Assembly: GCA_020073495.1 (NCBI GenBank)
Contig: JAIQFD010000006.1
Coordinates: 124,001-188,000 of the forward strand
Length of the DNA stretch: 64,000 bases
Source: Terriglobia bacterium
GTDB lineage: Bacteria; Acidobacteriota; Terriglobia; Terriglobales; Acidobacteriaceae
Direction: 5' to 3'
Shown in pieces: positions 18,525-29,551 of the stretch. The notes under the pieces were generated by a model. The model was not told the DNA's origin. It made no database searches and worked only from the letters and a program-made list of their open reading frames with translations. The first letter of the stretch is position 1. The number at the start of each line of letters is the position of its first letter. The translations under genes were made by a program, and so were the position numbers.

Positions 18525-18866
18525 TTATTCTTTCTGCTGCCAGAGGATCTCGACCGAGCGGCGGCAGAGAGCGCCCAGATACGCGCCGCTGATGGCCGGA
18601 AACAGCGTGGCAAACGCGTAGCCCACTCCCTCCCAGTGCTGCAGGTGCTCGACCCTGACCAGCAGCACGCGCGCGATGATCAGCGGAATGGAGATCAAAG
18701 CCGCCCAACGCCACGCCTGCTCGCGGCGCCAGATCCCGATCGCCATGGGGAACACGGACGCCAGCAGCAGGGTGATGCCCTTGTCATCGAGCCGCAGGTC
18801 GATGAAGACCAGCAGGGCAGCGAGTGCGATCCCCACCAGCCACACCGGTATGTCGCGTCTCCGCAC
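18525..18866 (-). CDS. small membrane protein (113 aa)
   Basis: The sequence is strongly hydrophobic, with about four membrane segments: VWLVGIALAALLVFI, ITLLLASVFPMAIGIW, WAALISIPLIIARVLLV and YAFATLFPAISGAYLGAL. It starts with GTG directly abutting the stop codon of the dehydrogenase gene, which argues for co-transcription and coupling. No family was recognised. The C-terminal CRRSVEILWQQKE is cytoplasmic-looking. Confidence 0.6.
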   Translation of the reverse strand: MRRRDIPVWLVGIALAALLVFIDLRLDDKGITLLLASVFPMAIGIWRREQAWRWAALISIPLIIARVLLVRVEHLQHWEGVGYAFATLFPAISGAYLGALCRRSVEILWQQKE

Positions 18867-19715
18867 TCAGTACTTGTAGAACCCGCGGCCGGATTTGCGG
18901 CCCAGCCAGCCCGCGTCCACGTACTTGATCAGCAGCGGGCAGGGACGGTACTTAGGGTCGCCCAGGTTTTCGTGCATCACGCGCATGATGTCCAGGCAGA
19001 CGTCAAGCCCGATGAAATCAGCCAGCGTGAGCGGCCCCATGGGGTGCGCCATGCCCAGCTTGAACACCTCGTCCACCGCCTCCGGCGTGGCCACGCCTTC
19101 CATCACGGCGTACATGGCTTCGTTCAGCAGAGGCATGAGCACGCGGTTGGCGACGAAGCCGGGTGCGTCGTTGACCTCGACCGGCGTCTTGTCGAGTTTC
19201 TTGGCCAGTTCGAACACGGCGTTAAAGGTTTCGTTCGAGGTCGCCAGGCCGCGGATCACCTCCACCAGCTTCATCATCGGGACCGGATTGAAGAAGTGCA
19301 TCCCGATAACCAGGTCGGCGCGCTTGGTGAGTGCCGCCAGCTTGGTGATGGAGATAGAAGAGGTGTTTGACGACAGGATGATCCCCGGCCGGAGGATCTG
19401 GTCGAGTTCGCGGAAGAGCTGGGCCTTGATCTCGAACTTTTCCGTCGCTGCCTCGACGACGAAATCCGCCGCCGCCAGCTCCTTGCGGTCGAGCACCGGG
19501 CGGATGCGCTTGAGCGACGCGGCTTTGTCCTCGGCCGTGAGCTTCTGTTTGGCCACCTCGCGCTCCATGTTCTTGTTGATGGTATCGAGTGCGCGGTCCA
19601 GAAACCGCTGTTCCACGTCGCACAGGATGACGTTATAGCCGCTCTTGGAGAACACGTGGGCGATGCCGTTGCCCATAGTCCCGGCGCCGACCACGCCAGC
19701 CGTCTTGATGTCCAT
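18867..19715 (-). CDS. 3-hydroxybutyryl-CoA / 3-hydroxyacyl-CoA dehydrogenase
   Basis: The 282-residue NAD-dependent enzyme has an N-terminal Rossmann motif ([26 protein letters not shown]). It carries the catalytic region with [39 protein letters not shown], whose His is the general base, and a C-terminal 3HCDH domain ([43 protein letters not shown]). It interconverts 3-hydroxyacyl-CoA and 3-oxoacyl-CoA in butyrate-type or beta-oxidation metabolism; the ETF cluster at 41.6-45.3 kb would fit as electron acceptor of the dehydrogenase steps. The ATG at 19715 sits immediately before the Rossmann fold. Confidence 0.93.
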   Translation of the reverse strand: MDIKTAGVVGAGTMGNGIAHVFSKSGYNVILCDVEQRFLDRALDTINKNMEREVAKQKLTAEDKAASLKRIRPVLDRKELAAADFVVEAATEKFEIKAQLFRELDQILRPGIILSSNTSSISITKLAALTKRADLVIGMHFFNPVPMMKLVEVIRGLATSNETFNAVFELAKKLDKTPVEVNDAPGFVANRVLMPLLNEAMYAVMEGVATPEAVDEVFKLGMAHPMGPLTLADFIGLDVCLDIMRVMHENLGDPKYRPCPLLIKYVDAGWLGRKSGRGFYKY

Positions 19716-19785
19716 GATTGCCTCCGGAGTATGAAAGGAAACACAAAAGTCTAGCAGAGCCGCCGGTCGGCAGTCGGTGACCACG

Positions 19786-19821
19786 GGCAAAAACAAAGGA
19801 CGGGCGCGTTGCCCGTCCTTT
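19786..19821 (-). terminator. Rho-independent terminator of the PP2C/FHA operon
   Basis: An 11-bp perfect stem AAAGGACGGGC/GCCCGTCCTTT (19795-19805 and 19811-19821) has a GCGTT loop. Read on the minus strand, it is followed by a T-rich tract (TTTGTTTTT). It lies just past the FHA gene stop. Confidence 0.85.
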
Positions 19822-19823
19822 CT

Positions 19824-19851
19824 GAGTACTGAGTACCGAGTACTGGGTCCC
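19824..19851. repeat. heptamer array, four GAGTACT-type units, abutting the FHA gene stop
   Basis: Units GAGTACT, GAGTACC, GAGTACT and GGGTCCC end on the minus-strand stop codon of the FHA gene (19851-19853). The unit junction contains TGA on the plus strand. Confidence 0.75.
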
Positions 19852-20648
19852 TAATCGGCGTAGCCGAAGGTCATCTGCACGCCGGAAACCTCGACGATGT
19901 CGCCGTCGTTGAGCTGGAACTGGCCGCTGATGGCCTGACCGTTGACCTTGACCACGATCTTTCTCTCCGAGGCCGAGATCATGTATCTGCCTTCACTGCG
20001 GTTGATGGCGGCGGCCACCTGGGGTTTGAACCAGCCCCTCAGCTTGATGGACGCCATCTCGGACTTCCCGATCACCGTCATCTTGCCGGTCAGGGTGTAG
20101 CTGGGCTGGTCGGTCTTGCCGGAGATGACGCTGAGACTGCCCACGCGCTCCTTCATCGGTGGCGGGGGAGGCGGAGGCGCCTGGTAAGCCGATCCCGCAC
20201 CGGAGCCGGCGGCGGGAGCCGCTGCGGGCGCTCCGCCGGCGCGCATCTGGGCCATCATCTCCTTGGCCTTCTTGGTGTCGAGCACCATGGTGGCTTCCAT
20301 CTTGGGCACGGGCTTGGTCGCGACCTCGGCCATGGTGTGCCCGGTGGGCGCGTCCTCGTGCCACTCGTCCTTGAAAGCCAGCGTGTGCTTGCCGATCAGC
20401 ACGGCATCGCCGTCCGCCAGCGCCTGCTTGGTGATCTTGCGGTTATTCACGAACGTGCCGTTAAGGCTGTTGTTGTCCTCGATGACGTAGTGGTCGGTTT
20501 CCCAGTAGATCTTGGCGTGGTGCCCGGAGACGGCAAGATTGTCGATCTGCACCGTGTTGTCAGGCGTCCGTCCGATGGTGACCAGGCCTTGGCCGAGCGT
20601 GATCTCCTTCAGGACCTTTTCTTCGAACTTCAGAGCGAGTTTTGCCAT
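19851..20648 (-). CDS. FHA-domain protein with two FHA modules
   Basis: The 265-residue cytoplasmic protein has an N-terminal FHA domain (about 1-100) with the phosphothreonine-binding residues: VTIGRTPDNTVQIDNLAVSGHHAKI, then NSLNGTFVNN. An Ala/Pro-rich linker follows (about 135-170). A second, degenerate FHA-like module is at 173-265 (MTVIGKSEMASIKLRGWFKPQVAAAINRSEGRY ... LNDGDIVEVSGVQMTFGY). FHA domains dock phosphothreonine proteins. The gene overlaps the PP2C gene upstream by 19 bases, so the pair probably works in one Ser/Thr phosphorylation circuit; no kinase gene lies in the window. Confidence 0.9.
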   Translation of the reverse strand: MAKLALKFEEKVLKEITLGQGLVTIGRTPDNTVQIDNLAVSGHHAKIYWETDHYVIEDNNSLNGTFVNNRKITKQALADGDAVLIGKHTLAFKDEWHEDAPTGHTMAEVATKPVPKMEATMVLDTKKAKEMMAQMRAGGAPAAAPAAGSGAGSAYQAPPPPPPPMKERVGSLSVISGKTDQPSYTLTGKMTVIGKSEMASIKLRGWFKPQVAAAINRSEGRYMISASERKIVVKVNGQAISGQFQLNDGDIVEVSGVQMTFGYAD

Positions 20649-21454
20649 TTGTGGGCTCCTCCGGGAAAGATGCTGCGCCACCAGGACTGCTGCACCAGGC
20701 GCAAAAGCACGCAGGTGATGTTGTCGTCGCCGCCGTCGTCCTTGGCGGCGCTGATAAGCTCGTCGCACGCTTTGTCGAGCGTGGGGGCAGACTGCACGAT
20801 CTGCAGGATCTTGGGGTCCTTCACGTGCTTGGTGAGGCCATCGCTGGCCAGCATGAGGACGTCACCGGGCATGGCCATCAGGTCGTCCACGTCGGGCTCC
20901 ACCGTCTCCTCCGAGCCCAGCGCGCGGATGATGATGTTCTGGATGGTCGAGGACTCGGCTTCTTCCATCGTGATCAGCCCGCGGCGCACCTGTTCCATCA
21001 CCAGCGAGTGGTCGTTGGTGAGCTGGCGGATCTCGCCGCCGCGAACCAGGTAGATGCGGCTGTCGCCGACGTTCACGATGGAAAAGAAATTCCCCTTCAC
21101 GGCGACCGCCACCACGGTCGACCCCATGCCGGCATGTTCCTTGTTCTTGCCGGCGCTCTCGAAGATCTCGGCATTGGCGAGTTGCACGGCGCTGGCCAGC
21201 GCATTGGCGCGCTTCGAAACCCCCTCGAACTGTTTGCCGAAGGACGGGAACAGGCCGTTCTTGGCGTGCTGGCGGAAATAATTCAGCACCGTATCGACCC
21301 CCAGCTTACTGGCCACTTCGCCCGAAGCCGCACCGCCCATGCCGTCGCAGACGACAAAGATCCCGCAGCGGGTATCGTAGCCGAAGTTGTCTTCGTTGTT
21401 GGTGCGGATGCACCCCAAATCGCTCTTTCCGGCTACCTGGACAGCAAGGCTCAT
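20630..21454 (-). CDS. PP2C-type Ser/Thr protein phosphatase
   Basis: The 274-residue PPM/PP2C enzyme removes phosphate from Ser/Thr. Metal-binding motifs are visible: SDLGCIRTNNEDNFGYDTRCGIFVVCDGMGGAASGE, GMGSTVVAVAVKGN with VNVGDSRIYLVRGG, VLMLASDGLTKHV and DDGGDDNITCVLL. It has no receptor or membrane segment, as in Stp1/PrpC. A short basic/aromatic C-terminal tail extends beyond the normal end. The 19-base overlap with the FHA gene supports translational coupling. Confidence 0.93.
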   Translation of the reverse strand: MSLAVQVAGKSDLGCIRTNNEDNFGYDTRCGIFVVCDGMGGAASGEVASKLGVDTVLNYFRQHAKNGLFPSFGKQFEGVSKRANALASAVQLANAEIFESAGKNKEHAGMGSTVVAVAVKGNFFSIVNVGDSRIYLVRGGEIRQLTNDHSLVMEQVRRGLITMEEAESSTIQNIIIRALGSEETVEPDVDDLMAMPGDVLMLASDGLTKHVKDPKILQIVQSAPTLDKACDELISAAKDDGGDDNITCVLLRLVQQSWWRSIFPGGAHKWQNSL

Positions 21455-21676
21455 TCAGACGTTCCTGGGTTGACTGCGCACATCGTACCCTAACGCCGGT
21501 ACGTTTGGCTGCTGATTTTCCGCATGCCGGAGGCCGAAGAACGGCGCTCGGCACGGCTGTCGGCACGGGGGAAGTTGGCGGATTGTACCGAGCCAAGTTC
21601 CTGATTGGCAAGCACTTTCCCACTTCCTCGGAATGCGATCGCCAGGCCGGAGGCTGCGGCCTCAGCCGTCGCCCAA

Positions 21677-21700
21677 AATGAAAGGACCGCCGGGTGATGG
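21677..21700 (-). terminator. probable terminator of the atp operon
   Basis: On the minus strand, after the atpC stop, an inverted repeat (CCGCC...GGCGG) is flanked by AAAAG and TCCTTTCATTTT. The tail is T-rich but interrupted. It is the only plausible termination signal in the 270-base gap, which otherwise holds nothing recognisable. Confidence 0.55.
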
Positions 21701-21725
21701 GCGGCTTTTCTCGAACCACTCAACT

Positions 21726-22136
21726 TCAGGAATGGCGCTTGGCGGCCACCGCCAGGCGGGTCTCGGCGCGCTGCAGCGCGTTGAGGGCGCGCGGGTAATC
21801 GATGTTGGGATCGCCCGATTTCAGGTACTGCTCGGCGCGGTCGCGCTGCTCCTGGGCGCGCTCGATGTCGATGTCCTGGGCGCGCTCGGCGGTCTCGGCC
21901 AGGATGGTGACTTTATCCGGCAATACCTCGGCGAATCCCCAGGCGACCGACAGGTGCTCCGTAGCTCCTTCTTTGCGGTAGGAGATCTCGCCGACGGCCA
22001 GCTCGGTGATCAGCGGCGCGTGCCCGGGCAGGATGCCCAAGTAGCCGTTCTTGCCGGGGATCTGGATCTCCTCGGCGGTGTCGCTGACCACCTTCTTGTC
22101 CGGCGTGACGATCTCGAGTTCGAAGGTCTCGGCCAT
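21726..22136 (-). CDS. atpC: F1Fo ATP synthase epsilon subunit
   Basis: The 136-residue subunit of the central stalk has the N-terminal ten-strand beta domain (FELEIVTPDKKVVSDTAEEIQIPGKNGYLGILPGHAPLITEL) and a C-terminal helical hairpin (ERAQDIDIERAQEQRDRAEQYL...RALNALQRAETRLAVA). It is the last gene of the atp operon, four bases after atpD. Confidence 0.95.
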   Translation of the reverse strand: MAETFELEIVTPDKKVVSDTAEEIQIPGKNGYLGILPGHAPLITELAVGEISYRKEGATEHLSVAWGFAEVLPDKVTILAETAERAQDIDIERAQEQRDRAEQYLKSGDPNIDYPRALNALQRAETRLAVAAKRHS

Positions 22137-22140
22137 GGTC

Positions 22141-24664
<2,524 letters not shown>

Positions 24665-24667
24665 TCG

Positions 24668-26257
<1,590 letters not shown>

Positions 26258-26280
26258 GCCCGCCAACTCGATGGCTGAAC

Positions 26281-26322
26281 GCTAATAGCTAATAGCTAAT
26301 CGCTAATCGCTAACAGCTATCC
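26281..26322. repeat. heptamer array, six GCTAATA-type units, containing the atpH stop
   Basis: Units GCTAATA, GCTAATA, GCTAATC, GCTAATC, GCTAACA and GCTATCC. The minus-strand stop codon of atpH (26317-26319) lies in the last unit. Each GCTAAT unit gives TAA on one strand and TAG on the other. Confidence 0.8.
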
Positions 26323-26856
26323 CGCGCTCAACTGCTCCTTCAACCGCTGTAACTGCCCTTTTACCGACCCGTCATAGATGGTGCTGCCGACCCTGACCAC
26401 GGCGCCGCCCAGCACCTTTTCGTCGCGCCGGTAATGTGCGCGGACTTTCTTGCCGGTGATGGACGCGATCTGCTGCTCCAGCGTCCGTTTCTCGTCGTCG
26501 GCCAGGTCCCGCGCCGTGGTGATCTCGGCGTCGGCGATGCCCAGCCGCATGTCCAGCTCCTCCCGGAATTGGCGCGCGATCTCCGGCAGCGCCGCGATGC
26601 GCCGGTTGTCGATCAGTACCGCGACCAGGTTGCGCGTCATCTTCGACGCGCCCACCGCGTGAATGATCTTGTCCAGCACCGCGCGCTTCTGCGGCGCCGG
26701 CACTGACGGGCTCTCCCAGACCGTTCGCAGCGCGGGCGTGCCCGCCAGCATCTCCGCGATCGATCTCAACTCCTCGACGCTCTGGTTGGGATCGAGCTTC
26801 TTTTCGAAGACCACGTCCACGAAGGCGCGCGCGTAGCGGCTGTTGACGGCGGCCAT
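26317..26856 (-). CDS. atpH: F1Fo ATP synthase delta subunit
   Basis: The 179-residue peripheral-stalk subunit has the N-terminal helical bundle (NSRYARAFVDVVFEKKLDPNQSVEELRSIAEML) and the C-terminal GxxVRVGSTIYDGSVKGQLQRLKEQL signature of OSCP/delta. It links the b/b' stalk to the top of F1. Its start overlaps the atpF stop by one base. Confidence 0.95.
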   Translation of the reverse strand: MAAVNSRYARAFVDVVFEKKLDPNQSVEELRSIAEMLAGTPALRTVWESPSVPAPQKRAVLDKIIHAVGASKMTRNLVAVLIDNRRIAALPEIARQFREELDMRLGIADAEITTARDLADDEKRTLEQQIASITGKKVRAHYRRDEKVLGGAVVRVGSTIYDGSVKGQLQRLKEQLSAG

Positions 26857-27602
26857 TACTTGCCGTCCTTTCTCAGCTGGTCGGCGAACGTGCGCACCAG
26901 TTCGCGGTCTTCGCCGGCGTTGACGCGGATCTTCCTCTCGGCCAGCGACACGGCCAGTTCCGCGGCGTAGGCCTTCAGCTCCGTGCGGGCGCCGCGCGCG
27001 GCGGCGGCGATCTCCTGCTCGGCGGTCTGCACCACCTTCTGGCGGTCCTCCTCCGCGGCGGCCCGGATGCGCTCTTCTTCCTTGCGCCCCTCTTCCTCGG
27101 ACCCGCTGCGCAGGCCCGCGATCTCCTGGTCGAGCCGCGCCAGCCGGCCCTCGATGTCGCCCAGACGGCGGTTGGCTTCCTCGCTCGCCTTGCGCGCTTC
27201 TTCCATCGCCTTCTGGATCATCGCCGTCCGGTCGCGGAACATGCCCGGCAGCGCCTTCTTCAATCCCCAGAAAATCAGGATGGCGATGACGGCGAAGTTG
27301 GCGATGGTGCTCACCCAGTACGCCGCCGTCAGGCTCAGGCCGGTGATGCGCGCAAGGAAATGCACCGAGGGCGATTGCCGGAACTGGGCCGACTCGTCCT
27401 CCTCGCTCGCTTCCTTTGACGCTTTTGCGTGCCCCGGCTGAGCGCTCGGCTGGGAGGCGGCGTGGTCAGCGGGTTTCTGCGGCTCGACGGAAGCCTGCGG
27501 CTCGCTGGGGGGCGCCGGCGCCTTGTGCTCCTGCGCGAAAACCAAGGCAGAGAAGGCGAGCACGAGAGCGAACACGACGGTGCTGCGCTTCATGGCCATC
27601 AC
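26856..27602 (-). CDS. atpF: F1Fo ATP synthase b subunit with signal-like N-terminal extension
   Basis: The 248-residue protein ends in a normal b subunit: one membrane helix (AAYWVSTIANFAVIAILIFWGLKKALPGMF) and a long charged helix for dimerisation with b'. Ahead of it are about 80 extra residues: a signal-peptide-like stretch (VVFALVLAFSALVFAQ) and a Pro/Ala/Glu-rich low-complexity region. If the signal is cleaved, the extension lies in the periplasm. The gene overlaps atpF' and atpH by a few bases. Confidence 0.92.
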   Translation of the reverse strand: MMAMKRSTVVFALVLAFSALVFAQEHKAPAPPSEPQASVEPQKPADHAASQPSAQPGHAKASKEASEEDESAQFRQSPSVHFLARITGLSLTAAYWVSTIANFAVIAILIFWGLKKALPGMFRDRTAMIQKAMEEARKASEEANRRLGDIEGRLARLDQEIAGLRSGSEEEGRKEEERIRAAAEEDRQKVVQTAEQEIAAAARGARTELKAYAAELAVSLAERKIRVNAGEDRELVRTFADQLRKDGK

Positions 27603-28066
27603 TGCTGCCCCGTTGCGGATGCCGAGACCGGCTTGAGGATGATTCGGATGACTTGGTTGGCCAGGGCCTCGGCCTCACCTTCGAGACGCCCCTTGGCGGC
27701 GGTGACGTCCTGCTCCATGGCCTGCTTGGCGGCGCGGACCTGGGCGTCGGCGGCGGCGCGCGCCTCGGCAACGGCTTTGGCACGTCTTTCCAGCGCTTGC
27801 TGGCGCCGCTGCTCCTGCGCCCTGTAGAGGGCGAGTTTGGCGTCGCGAAGGCGCTGCTCGTAATCGGCGGTCTTGGCGTCGGCGGCCGCCACATCGGCGC
27901 GCGCTTTCTCGATTGCGCCGTCGGTGCGGGCGCGCCGCTCCGCCAATACATCCTTCAGTCGGTTGTGGACGATGTTGCGGTAGGCGATATACAGCAGGAT
28001 GAAAAGTACGACCGTCGGAACGGCTCCGAGCAGTAATCCACCTAGTTGCCGAAGGATTTCATCCAT
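27599..28066 (-). CDS. atpF': F1Fo ATP synthase b' subunit
   Basis: The 155-residue protein has an N-terminal membrane helix (LLLGAVPTVVLFILLYIAYRNIV) and a long Ala/Arg/Glu-rich helix (KARADVAAADAKTADYEQRLRDAK), as in b' subunits of split-b enzymes. It is the first gene of the operon behind a good promoter at 28109-28137. The membrane a and c subunits are absent from this locus and must be encoded elsewhere. Confidence 0.9.
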   Translation of the reverse strand: MDEILRQLGGLLLGAVPTVVLFILLYIAYRNIVHNRLKDVLAERRARTDGAIEKARADVAAADAKTADYEQRLRDAKLALYRAQEQRRQQALERRAKAVAEARAAADAQVRAAKQAMEQDVTAAKGRLEGEAEALANQVIRIILKPVSASATGQQ

Positions 28067-28108
28067 GAATGTACGGGCCAGCCTGAGAGCGGGGGTCTAA
28101 AACATAAA

Positions 28109-28137
28109 AAATTAACATTCACCTGCCCTTCTGTCAA
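28109..28137 (-). promoter_or_regulatory. sigma70-type promoter of the atp operon
   Basis: On the minus strand, TTGACA (28137-28132) is followed after 17 bases by TAATTT (28114-28109), about 43 bases before the first start codon of the operon. Confidence 0.7.
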
Positions 28138-28222
28138 TTTGAGAAATGGGCGCAATTGCAGATTTTTCAGATGTTTGCGGGCCGGACGGGAGCAGACTCC
28201 CGCCTCCCGCCCGTAAGTTTCC

Positions 28223-28250
28223 TTGACAAGCGGGAAAGTGGGTTTACCAT
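28223..28250 (+). promoter_or_regulatory. sigma70-type promoter of a putative small RNA
   Basis: TTGACA (28223-28228), a 16-base spacer and TACCAT (28245-28250) on the plus strand. No open reading frame follows; a structured 80-base segment does. Confidence 0.6.
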
Positions 28251-28256
28251 GTAAGT

Positions 28257-28340
28257 ATCACCTCCGATCCGTTTCAGGATCGAATGGGCCGGTCGCGTAG
28301 GAATTGTCACCGCTTCTACGCAGTCGGCCCATTTAATTTC
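28257..28340 (+). ncRNA. putative structured small RNA of about 84 nt
   Basis: Downstream of a clear promoter are two hairpins. The first is CGATCC/GGATCG with a six-base loop (28265-28282). The second is a long stem: AATGGGCCG/CGGCCCATT (283-291 with 325-333), a symmetric GTC/AGT internal loop, then GCGTAG/CTACGC (295-300 with 316-321), closing a 15-base loop. It ends in TTAATTTC and runs straight into a heptamer array. There is no coding potential. It may belong to an acidobacterial RNA family such as Acido-1, but no match could be established by eye; it could instead be a stand-alone regulatory hairpin. Confidence 0.5.
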
Positions 28341-28342
28341 TG

Positions 28343-28377
28343 AGTACTCAGTACTCGGTATCCAGTACTCAGATCGG
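28343..28377. repeat. heptamer array, five AGTACTC-type units, containing the stop of the four-helix-bundle gene
   Basis: Units AGTACTC, AGTACTC, GGTATCC, AGTACTC and AGATCGG. The minus-strand TGA stop of the adjacent gene (28369-28371) is formed by a unit junction. It is inverted relative to the array at 28798-28832. Confidence 0.8.
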
Positions 28378-28749
28378 ATTCGCTGTTCCTGTACGCTTTT
28401 TTACCGAGGCAGTCAGCCCGTTCAGGACGCGACCTAACTCTGCGGTCTGTTTCAATAACTCACGCTCATGTGCATCGGGTAGATATCCGAGGCTGTGGGC
28501 GATCATCAACTGTGTTTCCAACTCTACGAGCGAGCCACGGGCCACCCGCAAAAACCGGTGAAACTCAGGGTTTGAGTAGCGAGCTTGTCCCTCCGCGATG
28601 TTGCTCGGAACCGAAACGGCGCACCTCTGGATCTGCTGGGTCAACCCGTACTGCTCGTGTTTTGGGAACGACTTGGTAGCTCAATACACTTCCAAAACCA
28701 ACTCCATTCCCTTCCGCCACGCGACCAGATCCCGGTATGTTTTCGCCAT
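28369..28749 (-). pseudogene. four-helix-bundle protein (S23/IVS type) with an in-frame stop
   Basis: The 126-codon frame starts MAKTYRDLVAWRKGMELVLEVY, meets TGA at codon 23 (28681-28683), then continues in the same frame ATKSFPKHEQYGLTQQIQRCAVSVPSNIAEGQAR through to the stop at 28369. This is the full length and motif content of the four-helix-bundle family related to 23S rRNA intervening-sequence proteins. The family usually has Arg after the VY, so a CGA-to-TGA change is the simplest explanation. A shorter product from an internal start (28644) is possible but would lack helix 1. The gene is bracketed by inverted heptamer arrays. Confidence 0.85.
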
Positions 28750-28797
28750 AGGAATTCTCCCCGTCGATACTCAGATGCCTGCATCGGCGCAACAACT

Positions 28798-28832
28798 GAG
28801 TACTGAGTACCGAGTACTGAGTACTTCTTAGG
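28798..28832. repeat. heptamer array, five GAGTACT-type units, containing the YbaK-like gene stop
   Basis: Units GAGTACT, GAGTACC, GAGTACT, GAGTACT and TCTTAGG. The minus-strand TAA stop of the deacylase gene (28828-28830) lies in the last unit. Confidence 0.8.
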
Positions 28833-29310
28833 CCGCCGGGGTGTATTTGATTCGCGCCACGCGCACTACCACGGGCTTGACCAGGCGCGCAAAATCCTCG
28901 TACGACATCTTGATCAGCTCGTAGTGCGAACCCGCGTTGAAGGCGATCTCCTTGTCCGCGGCGAGCGATTCGTCCACGTACACGGTCATGTCGTAGAGGT
29001 TGCCGAAGGGCGGCATGGCGCCCGTCTCGCAGCCGGGGAAGCAGTTCTGGAAGTCCCGCTCGTGGGCGATGGTGACGTTCTTTCCCCCGGTGACCCCGCG
29101 CATCAGATCGAGGTCCACGTGATACGAGGCCGGCAGCACCACCATGGCCAGTGCATCGTCGACATTCACGATGACGGTCTTGGCCAGTTCCTTGCCGGGG
29201 ATGTGGGTCAGCGCAGCAATACCCTGCGCCGTGAAGGCGGCCGAATGTGTGATGGCGACGTACTGGACGTGGTTGGCGTCGAGGAACTCGCGCAACTTGG
29301 CGACTGGCAT
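28828..29310 (-). CDS. YbaK/ProX-type aminoacyl-tRNA deacylase
   Basis: The 160-residue single-domain protein has the YbaK/EbsC fold of trans-editing factors that hydrolyse mischarged tRNA. Visible features are HSAAFTAQGIAALTHIPGKELAKTVIVN, whose Lys is the expected conserved one, followed by VLPASYHVDL, CFPGCETGAMPPFGNLYDMTVYVDESL and IAFNAGSHYELIKMSYEDF. The ATG at 29310 has a strong ribosome-binding site (GGAGG) and precedes the first conserved residues; the longer frame to 29418 is not supported. Which mischarged tRNA it edits cannot be read from sequence. Confidence 0.88.
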   Translation of the reverse strand: MPVAKLREFLDANHVQYVAITHSAAFTAQGIAALTHIPGKELAKTVIVNVDDALAMVVLPASYHVDLDLMRGVTGGKNVTIAHERDFQNCFPGCETGAMPPFGNLYDMTVYVDESLAADKEIAFNAGSHYELIKMSYEDFARLVKPVVVRVARIKYTPAA

Positions 29311-29481
29311 AAAAACCTCCACGCGTGCGGCATTCGGCGGAGGAACCAGTTTCCGTGCTGGCCGCGCCGGTGTGACTGCCCGTAGGCAGCACCACACGAC
29401 CCCGCACGCTAAGGGCACGATTTCACATCCTGGAATACACGTCAGTAACGGGCGTCACACAGGGACGTGCTGAGGGGAAGA

Positions 29482-29502
29482 AGTACCCAGTACTCAGTTA
29501 GA
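29482..29502. repeat. heptamer array, three AGTACCC-type units
   Basis: Units AGTACCC, AGTACTC and AGTTAGA form the inverted partner of 29531-29551, about 30 bases away, giving a possible stem between the YbaK-like gene and hflX. Confidence 0.7.
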
Positions 29503-29530
29503 ACCTGCTTGGGCGCTGTTGACGTGATCT

Positions 29531-29551
29531 GAATACTGAGTACCGAGTACT
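29531..29551. repeat. heptamer array, three GAATACT-type units, overlapping the hflX stop
   Basis: Units GAATACT, GAGTACC and GAGTACT; the minus-strand TAG stop of hflX (29550-29552) overlaps the array end. Confidence 0.75.

Noticed and set aside
28681-28683. In-frame TGA as a possible selenocysteine codon, given that selC is present
   Set aside because: The family has Arg at this place, no Cys homologue is expected, and no SECIS-like hairpin was seen just downstream; a CGA-to-TGA mutation is simpler.
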